Shown: positions 1 through 8,748 of the stretch, one piece after another
How the letters are laid out: the number at the start of each line of letters is the position of its first letter
Position numbering within the stretch: position 1 is the first letter of the stretch
Assembly (NCBI RefSeq): GCF_008123425.1
Contig: NZ_VSSS01000031.1
Location: forward strand, 62,001 to 126,000
Direction of reading: 5' to 3'
Source of the DNA: Bradyrhizobium rifense
GTDB taxonomy: Bacteria; Pseudomonadota; Alphaproteobacteria; Rhizobiales; Xanthobacteraceae
DNA length: 64,000 nucleotides
The notes under the pieces: model-generated
The model's database searches: none
What the model saw: the letters and a program-made list of their open reading frames with translations, nothing else
What the model was told of the DNA's origin: nothing
Made by a program: the position numbers and the translations under genes

Positions 1-372
1 CTCCGGCGGGATCGCGTCGGGAATGCCGGCCTGCGTGACGTCGAGCTCGGTGCCGACAAGGACCTTCTTCAGCGTCACCGTCACCTCGATCTCGCCGGGC
101 AGGTTCGGATCCTCGAACTTGTCGGTGTAGCGGAGACGTTCGCCAGGGACGAGCTCGAGATATTCGCCGCCGAAGGCGTGGCCGTTGCCCGTCGTGAAAT
201 TCCGGAACGACATTCTGAAGGTGCCTCCGACCTTCGGCTCCAGATGATGCACGGTGCAGGTAAAGCCGTTCGGCGGAAGCCATTTTGCCAGCGCATCCGC
301 TTCCATGAAGGCGCGATAGACTTTGTCCGGGCTGGTCGTGAGAACGCGGTGCAGGCGTACGGTGCTGGGCAT
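1..372 (-). CDS. SRPBCC/AHSA1-family protein (3' end outside window)
   Basis: An open frame runs on the minus strand from ATG at 372 to the window edge, giving 124 residues without a stop. The N-terminus (MPSTVRLHRVLTTSPDKVY, then an RAFMEADALAKWLPP stretch) and the later FGGEYLELVPGERLRY segment are typical of the START-like AHSA1/SRPBCC fold: a hydrophobic ligand pocket, with the N-terminal strand followed by the 'A..lW.P' helix. The upstream minus-strand sequence GGGAGCAACACC is a good ribosome binding site and supports this start. The ligand or partner cannot be told from the sequence. The C-terminal helix lies outside the window. Confidence 0.8.
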   Translation of the reverse strand, partial: MPSTVRLHRVLTTSPDKVYRAFMEADALAKWLPPNGFTCTVHHLEPKVGGTFRMSFRNFTTGNGHAFGGEYLELVPGERLRYTDKFEDPNLPGEIEVTVTLKKVLVGTELDVTQAGIPDAIPPE

Positions 373-454
373 GGTGTTGCTCCCTCATGAATTGCTGGGC
401 TCGACGTCGCGTCTATTGCCCAATCATGGCCCGAGGACGAACGAGGGGGCACCG

Positions 455-481
455 ATCCGACATGAGGGCGTCGGATTTTTT
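455..481 (+). terminator. orphan intrinsic terminator-like hairpin
   Basis: ATCCGAC and GTCGGAT form a 7-bp stem around an 8-nt loop, followed directly by six T residues on the plus strand. No plus-strand gene ends here, because the gene to the left is on the minus strand. The rest of 373-774 shows no convincing gene: its open frames are short, overlapping and lack ribosome binding sites. Confidence 0.4.
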
Positions 482-774
482 CGCCGGGCCTGCCGGGCGG
501 CGCGCTGTTGATTGTATCGCGAGGCAGTCGATCGACCGCAAGGCGTGACTTGCGGCGGGAGGCCGAGTGCAACTGCATCTGACGCGTGTCGTGACGACGC
601 AGCGTGCATACCGCGCGCGATGTTCGCACAATTTGAGAGCATCTAGTCCGGAGTTACACTTCGAAACACTCAGGCCGGATTTTAGCCTCTAGTCTCAGCG
701 ATGAGTTCGTCGCGGACCGCGTTGCATGACACGGCGACCGCGCGACGAATCCATCGCACTGGGGAATTGACGAC

Positions 775-1746
775 ATGAAGCAGACGACGCTGCGCTACCG
801 GGCCCTGCGCCGGGTCCGCAGCCTGCCGGCCGAGACCGCTTCGCGGTTGCTCGGAATGCCAGCCATTAGTCGGACATTGAACAAGGCCTACGAAAAGGCG
901 CGCGCATCGCACAGGCCGCGCCTGCCGGGACTCTCGTCGCGCGACATGGACATCGTTGCCGGGCTGGAGAAAAACGGCGTCTACATCACCTCGCTCGCGG
1001 CGCTGGATCTGCCTGGCACGGACGCACTCTGGACGTCGGCGACCGGCATCGCGAACGCCTATTCCGTTCGTGCCAAGGCGGGTGAGTTCGCCGGCCAATA
1101 TACGGTGCAGGTCGGCGCCGAGGACATGATGCGCCATCCGCACATCGTCCACTGGCCCCTCAACGACCGCATCCTCGACATCGTCGAGACCTATCTCGGC
1201 TTGCCTGCGGCATGCGACACGCTGAATTTCTTCTATACATTGGCCGATGGCCGTCAGGTTGCGGCGCGCCGATGGCATCGCGATGTCGAGGATCGGCTGA
1301 TGGTCAAGGTGATCGTCTATCTGCACGATGTCGATGAGGAGGGCGGCCCGCTCGAAGTCCTGCATCGTGCCTTTCCGGGCTGCGACCAGCTCGACGGCGC
1401 CAATTTTCCGGTCCTGACGCAGGAAATGCTGGAGGGGCGGCTCGGCGGCACGCTGGAGCGCGGCGATGTAACGACCTGCACCGGCAAGGCCGGGACGGTG
1501 ATCTTTGCGGATGTCGCGAGTCGCTACCATCGCGGCCGCCCGGCGATCGCGCGCGACCGCTCTGCGCTGTTCTACAATTTCTTCTCGCGCTCGCCGCTTC
1601 GCCCATTCTTCTGCGAGCGGCACGTGTTCTCACGGGCGCAACTCGCCGAACTTGCGGCTGGCCAGACCGCGCGGGCGCGCGATTGCATGCTGTGGCACGC
1701 CAACGTACCTCTGCTCGCCCGGATCGTACCACGCGCGCGGTTGTAG
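775..1746 (+). CDS. phytanoyl-CoA dioxygenase (PhyH)-like Fe(II)/2-oxoglutarate oxygenase
   Basis: The protein has 323 residues. The non-haem iron facial triad is visible: His168 and Asp170 in WHRDVED, the distal His252 in RYHRG, and Arg260 placed to bind the 2-oxoglutarate carboxylate. This matches the H-x-D...H...R pattern of the PhyH family. It would hydroxylate a small molecule or lipid using O2 and 2-oxoglutarate. The substrate is unknown, and PhyH homologues include phytanoyl-CoA, ectoine and natural-product hydroxylases. The gene appears monocistronic; the next gene starts 67 bases downstream. No signal peptide is seen, so it is probably cytoplasmic. Confidence 0.7.
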   Translation: MKQTTLRYRALRRVRSLPAETASRLLGMPAISRTLNKAYEKARASHRPRLPGLSSRDMDIVAGLEKNGVYITSLAALDLPGTDALWTSATGIANAYSVRAKAGEFAGQYTVQVGAEDMMRHPHIVHWPLNDRILDIVETYLGLPAACDTLNFFYTLADGRQVAARRWHRDVEDRLMVKVIVYLHDVDEEGGPLEVLHRAFPGCDQLDGANFPVLTQEMLEGRLGGTLERGDVTTCTGKAGTVIFADVASRYHRGRPAIARDRSALFYNFFSRSPLRPFFCERHVFSRAQLAELAAGQTARARDCMLWHANVPLLARIVPRARL

Positions 1747-1813
1747 AAGGACCCAAGCCACAATTCCGCTATCGTTCCCCGCTCAACTCCCGCGCGAAAT
1801 CAAGGGGCGTCCG

Positions 1814-2800
1814 TTGCGCAGGACAGTTTGGGCTTTCGCCATCGCATTGTGCTGTCTTGGTTCGTGTTTTGGCTCATTTGCCAAGGCAGCAGGCATTCAG
1901 CTTCTCGCTTCCGATCCGGCTCTGTCCGGCGCGATCTGGTACCCTTGCGCGGCGGAGCCGGCGCAGGTGGCGCTAGGCAGTCTTGCAGTCGACGCGGATT
2001 TTGGCCTGAAGGGCGCGAAGGACTGTCCCGTTACAGGCGCAAAGCTTCCGCTCATCATCTTTTCGCACGGCCGGGGCGGATTCTTCGGCCAACATCACGA
2101 TACGGCGGAAGCGCTGGCCGACGCCGGCTTCGTCGTCGCGGCCATCAATCATCCCGGCGACACCGCTCATGACTCTTCGCGGCGCGACACTCTGTCGGTC
2201 TTAGGATCGCGCCCGGCGGACATGGTGCGCCTGCTCGATTTCATGTTGAAGGACTGGAAGGACAGGGCGGTGGTCGATCCCGCTAAAGTCGGCTTCTTCG
2301 GCTTTTCACTCGGAGGCTTTACCGGTCTTGTGCTGATGGGGACCAGGCCGGATTTCGCGAGGGTCGCCGGCCTCTGCAAGGAGACGACCGGTGCATGCGC
2401 GCAGTTGCACAATGGCGAGACGCCGCCTGACCCGATCCAGGATGCGCGTATCCGCAGCGCTGTCATCGTTGATCCCGCGCCGGGGCTCCTGACGCGGGAG
2501 AACCTCGCAGCCGTCAAGGTGCCGTTCCAGTTCTGGCGGTCGCAGCTCGGCGGTCCGGGCGTTGGCGACGGCTCAGGCACCGCACGCGTCGCCGACGGCC
2601 TGCCGGGTAAGCCCGAGATTCATGTCGTGCCGGCCGGCCATTTCGCTTTCCTTGCACCGTGCTCGGCCGAACTTGCGGCAGCCATCCCGCGCATCTGCAC
2701 CGACGTGCCGGCGGGGTTCGACAGGGCAGCCTTTCATCGCGAGTTCGACGCTGCGGTGGTGACTTTCTTTCGCGAGCAGCTCGCTGGCGGAGATCGGTGA
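1814..2800 (+). CDS. secreted alpha/beta hydrolase (dienelactone-hydrolase/PAF-acetylhydrolase-like)
   Basis: I choose TTG at 1814 as the start because an AAGGGG ribosome binding site sits 6 bases upstream and the following residues form a signal peptide: RR, a hydrophobic stretch rich in Ala, Leu and Cys, then a FAKAAG cleavage region. The frame is open much further upstream, but that part overlaps the preceding gene. The mature part has the hydrolase oxyanion strand (IIFSHGRGG), the nucleophile elbow GFSLGG with Ser165, and a late His in AGHFAFL. Length is 328 residues. It probably acts in the periplasm on an ester or amide; the substrate is not predictable. It converges on the bS21 gene with only four bases between the stop codons. 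Confidence 0.75.
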   Translation: MRRTVWAFAIALCCLGSCFGSFAKAAGIQLLASDPALSGAIWYPCAAEPAQVALGSLAVDADFGLKGAKDCPVTGAKLPLIIFSHGRGGFFGQHHDTAEALADAGFVVAAINHPGDTAHDSSRRDTLSVLGSRPADMVRLLDFMLKDWKDRAVVDPAKVGFFGFSLGGFTGLVLMGTRPDFARVAGLCKETTGACAQLHNGETPPDPIQDARIRSAVIVDPAPGLLTRENLAAVKVPFQFWRSQLGGPGVGDGSGTARVADGLPGKPEIHVVPAGHFAFLAPCSAELAAAIPRICTDVPAGFDRAAFHREFDAAVVTFFREQLAGGDR

Positions 2801-2804
2801 GCGC

Positions 2805-3104
2805 TTAGCTGCGAACCGCGGGAGACGCCGGCGCCGTTGCGGTAGCCCCTTGCGGGGGTCGCTTTGCGCCGTCTGCAACGCGTTTCTTCGGCTTCACCAC
2901 GATCAACCCGTCGCGAATGGCCTGCTTCCGCGCCAGCTTCCTCATGCGTCGCACCGCTTCGGATTTCCGTCGCGCCGCCTGCTCCGACGGTTTCTCGTAG
3001 AACCGCGCGCGTCGCATCTCCCTGAAGACGCCTTCGCGTTGCATCCTCTTCTTTAAGACGCGTAGGGCCTGATCGATATTGTTGTCGCGGACGAAAACCT
3101 GCAC
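2805..3104 (-). CDS. rpsU: 30S ribosomal protein bS21
   Basis: The N-terminus reads MQVFVRDNNIDQALRVLKKR and continues as the basic helical bS21 signature (FREMRRARFYEKPSE). At 99 residues it is longer than the roughly 70-residue E. coli form; the extra C-terminal part is rich in Lys, Pro and Ala, as is common in alphaproteobacteria. It starts at GTG 3104 behind an AAGGGAG site. bS21 binds the 30S platform near the anti-Shine-Dalgarno region and helps initiation. Bradyrhizobia usually carry several bS21 paralogues, so this may be a condition-specific copy; the neighbouring cold-shock gene fits that idea (inference). Confidence 0.93.
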   Translation of the reverse strand: MQVFVRDNNIDQALRVLKKRMQREGVFREMRRARFYEKPSEQAARRKSEAVRRMRKLARKQAIRDGLIVVKPKKRVADGAKRPPQGATATAPASPAVRS

Positions 3105-3542
3105 CGGCGGCTCCCTTGGTTGAGGCTGCCTTGGTCGACCAGGACTGCGCGACAGCCGCGTGCGCAGGGATGATTGGATCGGATATGGCAGCTCCGCGAT
3201 GACGTCGATCCGACATGGTCGCGCGGGTGCGCTGGTCGATGTGACGCGGCCTGACAGCGGATGTCAAACAGGGCTCGCCAAACAGGGCTCGTGAGGGCTC
3301 GTCCGCCTTGCGCTTGACGACCTTGAGTTTGAGTCCTGAAGCCCGCAAAGGTTCCGGGCGCGATTAAATCCCGCTGTAGCCTTGCTAATATCGATGGTGA
3401 GGTATACCTTAGGGCTGTTCGTTCAGCCGCTGTGCCTTGTTGAATGCGCCCGCGGGCTCCTTTTCCATCGACATCGACGAATTGAAACGGTTCTGCGTGA
3501 GCGTCACGCGGAATGCACATGTGTGCTCTTTGGAGAAGAAAA
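3105..3542. promoter_or_regulatory. divergent rpsU-csp intergenic region with csp leader
   Basis: This 438-base stretch separates two divergent genes and holds no convincing ORF. The last 150-160 bases form an AT-richer stretch (around 3380-3425, with GCTAATATCGATGG and GTATACC) and then a leader ending in GGAGAAG at 3532-3538. Cold-shock genes commonly have long 5' leaders that refold at low temperature. That this one does so is inference; no start site can be fixed by eye. Confidence 0.35.
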
Positions 3543-3752
3543 ATGACGACAGGTACTGTGAAGTGGTTCAACGGCCAGAAGGGCTTCGGATTCATTCAGC
3601 CCGACGATGGCGGCCAAGATGTGTTCGTTCACATCAGCGCGGTCGAGCGGGCTGGTCTTGGGGGTCTCGCTGAGGGCCAAAAGGTCAACTTCGAGGCCAA
3701 GACCGACAAGATGCGGGGCAAGGTCAGCGCTGAGAATCTCTCGCTGGCTTAA
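3543..3752 (+). CDS. cspA: cold-shock protein (CspA family)
   Basis: The product is a 69-residue single cold-shock domain. It carries RNP1 (KGFGFI) and RNP2 (VFVHIS), the KWFNGQKGFGFIQPDDGG start of the fold, and no extension. The start at 3543 follows GGAGAAG. The protein is an OB-fold single-stranded RNA/DNA binder and RNA chaperone. The gene is followed by a strong intrinsic terminator, so it is a stand-alone transcription unit. Confidence 0.95.
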   Translation: MTTGTVKWFNGQKGFGFIQPDDGGQDVFVHISAVERAGLGGLAEGQKVNFEAKTDKMRGKVSAENLSLA

Positions 3753-3795
3753 GTCCATCAGTGCCGTTTCACGGATGTACTGAAACGGCCATGCG

Positions 3796-3830
3796 ACCCG
3801 CTCGATCCCTGGATTGAGCGGGTTTTGTCT
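3796..3830 (+). terminator. intrinsic terminator of the cold-shock gene
   Basis: ACCCGCTC at 3796-3803 pairs perfectly with GAGCGGGT at 3816-3823. An inner ATCC/GGAT pairing extends the stem, and TTTT follows. Confidence 0.85.
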
Positions 3831-3849
3831 GTTGCCGAAAGGGTGAAAG

Positions 3850-4092
3850 ATGAGCGCCAGGAAATCGGCCGAACCGTCACCCGAAAGCGTCGCGCGCACC
3901 AACCGTCAGCGCCTGGCTGCTCAAGAAGGCGCGCAGGCGATGCTCGATGCCGAAAAGCAGGCCGCCGACGTTCGCAAGAACATGGCGCGGCTTCGCGAGC
4001 TGCGCCAAGCCAGGGAAGCGGCCGACGCAACCCTCCAGGCATCGTTACCGGCCCCGATCCCGGCGAAGCGCAAGAAGAAGGCGCCGCAATAG
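3850..4092 (+). CDS. small charged protein of unknown function
   Basis: The product has 80 residues. It contains a predicted helical middle (QRLAAQEGAQAMLDAEKQAADVR region) and a Lys/Pro-rich tail ending AKRKKKAPQ. There are no cysteines, membrane segments or catalytic motif. The start is ATG 3850, 18 bases after the csp terminator. The alternating Ala/Glu/Arg composition suggests a helical or coiled-coil protein with a nucleic-acid-binding basic tail (inference). Confidence 0.55.
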   Translation: MSARKSAEPSPESVARTNRQRLAAQEGAQAMLDAEKQAADVRKNMARLRELRQAREAADATLQASLPAPIPAKRKKKAPQ

Positions 4093-4155
4093 CCGACTTC
4101 GATATCGCCGACGAACGACGAGACAGGGCCGGTCAGATGCCAGGGAGTGCGGATC

Positions 4156-4371
4156 GTGCCTAGAATCAAACCGGACGGCGGTGGCACCATCACCTTCTTT
4201 CTCGCGCACGGCGCGGGCCGGCAACTGTGCCGGTTGGCGACCACCTTTGCGACGCAAAAGCAGGCTTTCAGCTATCTTCAGAAATACCGGACGGAATTCG
4301 AGCGCATCGCGCGGACGCGGCTGGATTCGGGCGAGCTCGAAGACGGCGTCGTCGTGCTGTCGATGCTCTAG
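4156..4371 (+). CDS. small conserved-looking hypothetical protein
   Basis: The product has about 71 residues (MPRIKPDGGGTITFFL...). I prefer GTG 4156 over GTG 4147 because CAGGGAG at 4141-4147 is then 8 bases upstream. The sequence is well folded in appearance, with a strand-like TITFFLA, a Gln/Lys helix and an amphipathic C-terminus ending VVVLSML. No known motif is recognised. It overlaps the convergent GNAT gene by four bases. Confidence 0.5.
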   Translation: MPRIKPDGGGTITFFLAHGAGRQLCRLATTFATQKQAFSYLQKYRTEFERIARTRLDSGELEDGVVVLSML

Positions 4372-4898
4372 GGCGCATCTATCCTGAGGCGCGGACTCAT
4401 GAGATCCTTTGCCATCAGAACCAGGTCGTAGTAGCGGCCAGCCTGCTTCAGAGCGTTCTTCTCCACGCCGTACTCGAGGAAGCCCAATCTCGCGTAAAGA
4501 CTCCGCGCCTGTTCATTGTCCACCACCACGCTGAGCTGGATCAGCTCAACCTGCTGACGGGCGTGATTGCATACCGCTTCGACCAACCGTCGACCGACCT
4601 TGGCATTCCTTGCGGCGGGTCGAACGTACATTCCCCACAGCGCGCCTTTGTGAGCTTCTTTCTGGCCCTGCTGGACGGAAAAGCCGACAATGCCGACGAG
4701 CTCTGTGTCGCGGAACGCGCCGAGCACTGTAGAGCTGCCGATCCGATCCGAGAACAAACTCAGTGGCTGAGCATCCTCAACCTCGAAGGTGCTACCGAAC
4801 GCTTCCGGGTTGGCCTGGAGAGCCTCCAGTCGAATGTCTCGATAGAGGACTGCGTCCTCCCGTGCGAGGCGACGTATCTCAATGCCGTCGTCGGTCAT
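4368..4898 (-). CDS. GNAT-family N-acetyltransferase
   Basis: The protein has 176 residues. The acetyl-CoA motif A is visible as GMYVRPAARNAKVGRRLVEA (R/Q-x-x-G-x-G/A pattern), followed by motif B with NEQARSLYARLGF, a canonical GNAT ending. The N-terminus IEIRRLAREDA is the first strand and helix of the fold. The acceptor amine is unknown. The start codon lies directly behind GAAGG, unusually close, so the true start is slightly uncertain. Confidence 0.85.
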   Translation of the reverse strand: MTDDGIEIRRLAREDAVLYRDIRLEALQANPEAFGSTFEVEDAQPLSLFSDRIGSSTVLGAFRDTELVGIVGFSVQQGQKEAHKGALWGMYVRPAARNAKVGRRLVEAVCNHARQQVELIQLSVVVDNEQARSLYARLGFLEYGVEKNALKQAGRYYDLVLMAKDLMSPRLRIDAP

Positions 4899-4957
4899 CC
4901 TTCGTCTTCACCAGCAGGCAGGGAATATTCCTGGTGAGTTGCACAAGAAAACACGGC

Positions 4958-5140
4958 CTAGTCCTCGCGGCCTTTCGGCTGAGCTTCGCGGGCCAATCGC
5001 TCCGCTTTCAGCCGCTCGCGGTTCTCGTTCAGCGAGTGCTGGTCCTTCGCGTAGTCATTCATCGGTTTCTGTGTCTTGGCAGGCTTGAACGCCTTGTTGG
5101 CTTCGCGCTTGGCGCGATCAGAGGGTTGATCTTTCAACAT
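4958..5140 (-). CDS. small hydrophilic protein of unknown function
   Basis: The product has 60 residues, starting at ATG 5140. The longer upstream frame is rejected because its residues have out-of-frame-like composition and no ribosome binding site. The sequence is almost entirely charged or polar (many Lys, Arg, Glu, Asn), with one likely helix (NENRERLKAERLAREAQ) and no cysteine. It may be intrinsically disordered or a small stress protein; no family is recognised. Confidence 0.5.
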   Translation of the reverse strand: MLKDQPSDRAKREANKAFKPAKTQKPMNDYAKDQHSLNENRERLKAERLAREAQPKGRED

Positions 5141-5556
5141 GTCGATCTCGATGTGTGTGAACTGCGTGGTTCGCGAGTGCGCTGACGTCCCGTCAGCGTT
5201 CGCAGGCCGGTGAAACAGCGCGTTGTCCTTGAAGTGGAGAAATCGGGTCTGGAGTAACAACTGACGGCCACCGTGTCGGTTCCTCGAAAGATTGTCCGAC
5301 GCCAACAAAAAGGCCAACTGGTCGCCGCTCGACTGGTCGTCGGCGCGCGGCAGTGGCGAGCCTCTGCGTCGAGATGCCCTTCGATGGACCGACGTTCGCT
5401 TCTCGAATGATGCCATACTACCCCTGTTTTGCCCGACGTGTCAAAGAAAATTCGTAAAATACGAAGTTTCCTTTATGGCCAATGAGTTGGCTACTGTGCA
5501 TGGGGTTGTTTTCTGGTTTTCGGATTGGGCGCGCGGCCGTACGGCTCTTCTGACGC
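5141..5556. other. gene-free interval
   Basis: No frame here combines a plausible start, a ribosome binding site and protein-like composition. The interval is more AT-rich around 5440-5520, which fits a promoter region, but I cannot assign one. Confidence 0.4.
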
Positions 5557-5585
5557 AAAAAGGCCGCCTCGATGGGCGGCCCTTT
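5557..5585 (-). terminator. intrinsic terminator of the oxc-frc operon
   Basis: On the minus strand GGGCCGCC and GGCGGCC form a GC-rich stem around a short loop and are followed by TTTTT. It lies 24 bases beyond the frc stop. Confidence 0.75.
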
Positions 5586-5608
5586 CGTATCATGCGTTGT
5601 GGTGACGC

Positions 5609-6886
5609 TTACTCGGCGGCCTGCTTCTGCGGCGGGTCGAGCGCGCCCGACTTGTGGATCTCGGCGACCTGGTGGTCGCTGAAGCCGAGCACCGCGCGCA
5701 GGATCTCGTCGGTGTGCTCGCCGAGCAGGGGAGAGCGGGTGACGTCGCTCGCCGAGTCCGACAGCTTGATCGGATTGCCGACCGAGATGTACTTGCCGCG
5801 CGTGGGGTGGTCGACCTCGACCACGGTGCCGGTCGCGCGCAGCGACTGGTCTTCCGCGATCTCCTTCATCGACAGGATCGGGCCGCAGGGGATGTCGTCC
5901 TTGTTGAGGATCTCCATCGCCTCGAACTTGGTCTTGGTCATCGTCCACTGCTCGATGCGCGCGAAGATCTCGTTCAGGCGGGGCAGGCGGGCGGCCGGCT
6001 TGGCGTAGTTCGGATCGGTCTTCCAGGTCGGCTCGCCGATCACGTCGCAGATCTTCTCCCAGACCGGGGCCTGGGTGATGAAGTAGATGTAGGCGTTGGG
6101 ATCGGTCTCCCAGCCTTTGCACTTCAGGATGCGGCCGGGCTGGCCGCCGCCGGAATCGTTGCCGGCGCGGGGCACGGCATCGCCGAACGGAATGCCTTCG
6201 CCGAACTGGCTGTATTCCCTAAGCGGACCGCGCTCGAGGCGCTGCTGGTCGCGCAGCTTGACGCGCGCCAGGTTCAACACGCCGTCCTGCATCGCGGCGG
6301 TGACCTTCTGGCCCTTGCCCGAATGCGTGCGCTGATAGAGCGCGGTGACGATGCCGAGGGCGAGATGCAGGCCGGTGCCGCTGTCGCCGATCTGCGCGCC
6401 GGTGACGAGCGGCAGGCCGTCTCGGAAGCCGGTGGTGGAGGCGGCGCCGCCGGTGCACTGCGCGACGTTCTCATAGACCTTGCAGTCTTCGTACGGTCCG
6501 GGGCCAAAGCCCTTGATCGAGGCGACGATCATCTTCGGGTTGATCGCCTGGATCTTCTCCCAGGGGAAGCCCATGCGGTCGAGCACGCCGGGGCCGAAGT
6601 TCTCGACCAGCACGTCGCACTTCTTGATCAGCTCGGTGAGGACTTCCTTGCCCTTGGGGTTCTTGGTGTCGAGCGTGATCGAGCGCTTGTTGTGGTTGAG
6701 CATGGTGAAATACAGGCTGTCCACGTTCGGGATGTCCTGCAGCTGGCCGCGGGTGATGTCACCCACGCCCGGGCGTTCCACCTTGATCACGTCGGCGCCG
6801 AACCATGCCAGCAGCTGCGTGCAGGTCGGTCCGGACTGGACGTGGGTGAAGTCGAGAATGCGAACGCCCTCGAGCGCTTTGGTCAT
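5609..6886 (-). CDS. frc: formyl-CoA:oxalate CoA-transferase
   Basis: This is a class III CoA-transferase of 425 residues, the usual length for Frc. It moves CoA from formyl-CoA to oxalate, giving oxalyl-CoA and formate in the cytoplasm. The catalytic aspartate that forms the aspartyl-CoA thioester is Asp168 in AQIGDSGTG, equivalent to Asp169 of the Oxalobacter enzyme. The glycine loop (SGGGQPG) that covers the active site is present. It starts at ATG 6886 after GGAGCAACACG, 65 bases downstream of oxc, so the two are very likely co-transcribed and together run the oxalate cycle. Confidence 0.96.
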   Translation of the reverse strand: MTKALEGVRILDFTHVQSGPTCTQLLAWFGADVIKVERPGVGDITRGQLQDIPNVDSLYFTMLNHNKRSITLDTKNPKGKEVLTELIKKCDVLVENFGPGVLDRMGFPWEKIQAINPKMIVASIKGFGPGPYEDCKVYENVAQCTGGAASTTGFRDGLPLVTGAQIGDSGTGLHLALGIVTALYQRTHSGKGQKVTAAMQDGVLNLARVKLRDQQRLERGPLREYSQFGEGIPFGDAVPRAGNDSGGGQPGRILKCKGWETDPNAYIYFITQAPVWEKICDVIGEPTWKTDPNYAKPAARLPRLNEIFARIEQWTMTKTKFEAMEILNKDDIPCGPILSMKEIAEDQSLRATGTVVEVDHPTRGKYISVGNPIKLSDSASDVTRSPLLGEHTDEILRAVLGFSDHQVAEIHKSGALDPPQKQAAE

Positions 6887-6951
6887 CGTGTTGCTCCGTA
6901 TACTCTGTCTGCCCCTGCACCCGCAGGGAGTAATGGGTTGAAGGGGAGGAC

Positions 6952-8685
6952 TTACTTTTTCTTCTGCAAGACGCTCTGCGGATTGAGATTGCCGATGCGG
7001 CCGCTCTCCGAGCCTGCGGCCGGATCGATCACCGCGTTGATCAGGGTCGGCTTGCCCGAGGCCATCGCCTCGTTGACGGCGCGCTTGAGCTCGTCGGGCG
7101 AGGTCGCATTCACGCCGACGCCGCCGAAGGCTTCCATCATCTTGTCGTAGCGTGCGCCCTTGACGAACACCGTCGTCGCCGGATCGGCGTTGACGCTGTT
7201 GACGTCGGTGCCGCGATAGATGCCGTCATTGTTGAAGATGACGATGCAGATCGGCAAATTGTAGCGGCAGATGGTCTCGACCTCCATGCCGGAGAAGCCG
7301 AAGGCCGAGTCGCCTTCAACCGCCAGCACGGGGTGACCGGTCTCGAGCGCAGCCGCAATCGCCTGGCCCATGCCGATGCCCATCACGCCCCAGGTGCCGA
7401 CGTCGAGACGCTTGCGTGGGCGGTACATGTCGATCACGCCGCGGGCGAGGTCGAGCGTGTTGGCGCCTTCGTTGACGAGGATCGCCTCGGGGTGATCCTT
7501 GATGACGTTCTTCAGCACGCCGAGCGCGCCGTGATAATCCATCGGCGATTTGTTGTTCATGAGCTTCGGCGCCATCTTGGCGATGTTCTCGTCGCGCTTG
7601 GACACGATGGCCTTGGTCCATTCGGCGGGCGGTGCGGTCCAGCCCGTGGCGATCGCCTGGTTGAAGGCCGAGACGACCGAGCCGATGTCGCCGACGACGG
7701 GCGCGACGATCTCGACGTTGGAGTCCATTTCCCGCGGCTCGATATCGACCTGGATGAACTTCTTCGGCGATTCGCCCCAGCTCTTGCCCTTGCCGTGCGA
7801 CAGCAGCCAGTTCAGCCGTGCGCCGATCAGCATGACGACGTCGGAGTCCTTCAGCACCGTCGAACGCGCAGCACCCGCGCATTGCGGATGCGTGTCGGGG
7901 AGCAGGCCCTTGGCCATGCTCATGGGGAGGAACGGCACCCCGCTCTTCTCGACGAAGGTCTTGATTTCCTCGTCGGCCTGCGCGTAGGCCGCGCCCTTGC
8001 CGAGGACGATGAGCGGACGCTTTGCAGCCTTCAGCACATCGAGCGCGCGCTTGACCGAAGCGGGCGAGGGGATCTGCGCAGGCGCCGCGTCGATCACCTT
8101 GACCAGCGACTTCTGGCCAGCCTCGGCGTTCATCACCTGGCCGAACAGTTTGGCCGGCAAGTCGAGATAGACGCCGCCCGGACGGCCCGAGACCGCGGCG
8201 CGGATAGCGCGGGCAAAGCCGATGCCGATGTCCTGGGCGTGCAGCACGCGATACGCCGCCTTGCACAGCGGCTTTGCGATCGCGAGCTGGTCCATCTCTT
8301 CGTAGTCGCCCTGCTGGAGGTCCACGATCTCGCGCTCGGAGGAGCCGGAGACCAGGATCATCGGGTAGCAGTTGGTGGTGGCGTGGGCGAGCGCGGTGAG
8401 ACCGTTGAGGAAGCCGGGCGCGGACACCGTGAGGCAGACGCCGGGCTTCTTGGTGAGATAGCCGGCGATGCCCGCGGCGTAACCGGCGTTCTGCTCGTGG
8501 CGGAAGGAGATCACGCGAATGCCTTCGGCCTGCGCCATGCGGCCCAAATCCGTGATCGGGATGCCCGGCACATTATAGATGGTGTTGATGCCGTTCAGCT
8601 TGAGCGCGTCGATGACGAGATGGAAGCCATCCGTCAGTTCCTGCTCGGTGCCCGGTGCTTCGGACTTGGTCGCGGTGTTCAGCAT
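6952..8685 (-). CDS. oxc: oxalyl-CoA decarboxylase
   Basis: This is a ThDP-dependent enzyme of 577 residues that converts oxalyl-CoA to formyl-CoA and CO2. It has the three-domain layout of the family: an N-terminal PYR domain with the catalytic Glu64 in FRHEQNAGYA, a central domain, and a C-terminal PP domain with the ThDP/Mg motif GDS...FNND. The N-terminal NVPGIPITDLGR segment is characteristic of Oxc rather than acetolactate synthase. The start at 8685 follows GGGAGACAAGG. It lies between gntR (63-base gap) and frc in one operon. Confidence 0.96.
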   Translation of the reverse strand: MLNTATKSEAPGTEQELTDGFHLVIDALKLNGINTIYNVPGIPITDLGRMAQAEGIRVISFRHEQNAGYAAGIAGYLTKKPGVCLTVSAPGFLNGLTALAHATTNCYPMILVSGSSEREIVDLQQGDYEEMDQLAIAKPLCKAAYRVLHAQDIGIGFARAIRAAVSGRPGGVYLDLPAKLFGQVMNAEAGQKSLVKVIDAAPAQIPSPASVKRALDVLKAAKRPLIVLGKGAAYAQADEEIKTFVEKSGVPFLPMSMAKGLLPDTHPQCAGAARSTVLKDSDVVMLIGARLNWLLSHGKGKSWGESPKKFIQVDIEPREMDSNVEIVAPVVGDIGSVVSAFNQAIATGWTAPPAEWTKAIVSKRDENIAKMAPKLMNNKSPMDYHGALGVLKNVIKDHPEAILVNEGANTLDLARGVIDMYRPRKRLDVGTWGVMGIGMGQAIAAALETGHPVLAVEGDSAFGFSGMEVETICRYNLPICIVIFNNDGIYRGTDVNSVNADPATTVFVKGARYDKMMEAFGGVGVNATSPDELKRAVNEAMASGKPTLINAVIDPAAGSESGRIGNLNPQSVLQKKK

Positions 8686-8748
8686 GGGCCTTGTCTCCCT
8701 GGTCTCAAGGTAGGTGGGGCGAATGTTTCGCCCTTCTGGTGAATGTTG

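Noticed and set aside
1505..1813. An N-terminal extension of the secreted hydrolase
   Set aside because: It overlaps the PhyH-like gene out of frame and would hide the signal peptide. TTG 1814 with AAGGGG fits better.
5654..7150. A 498-residue plus-strand ORF opposite frc
   Set aside because: It has the Val/Asp/Leu/Arg-rich composition of antisense frames and no motif. frc is unmistakable on the other strand.
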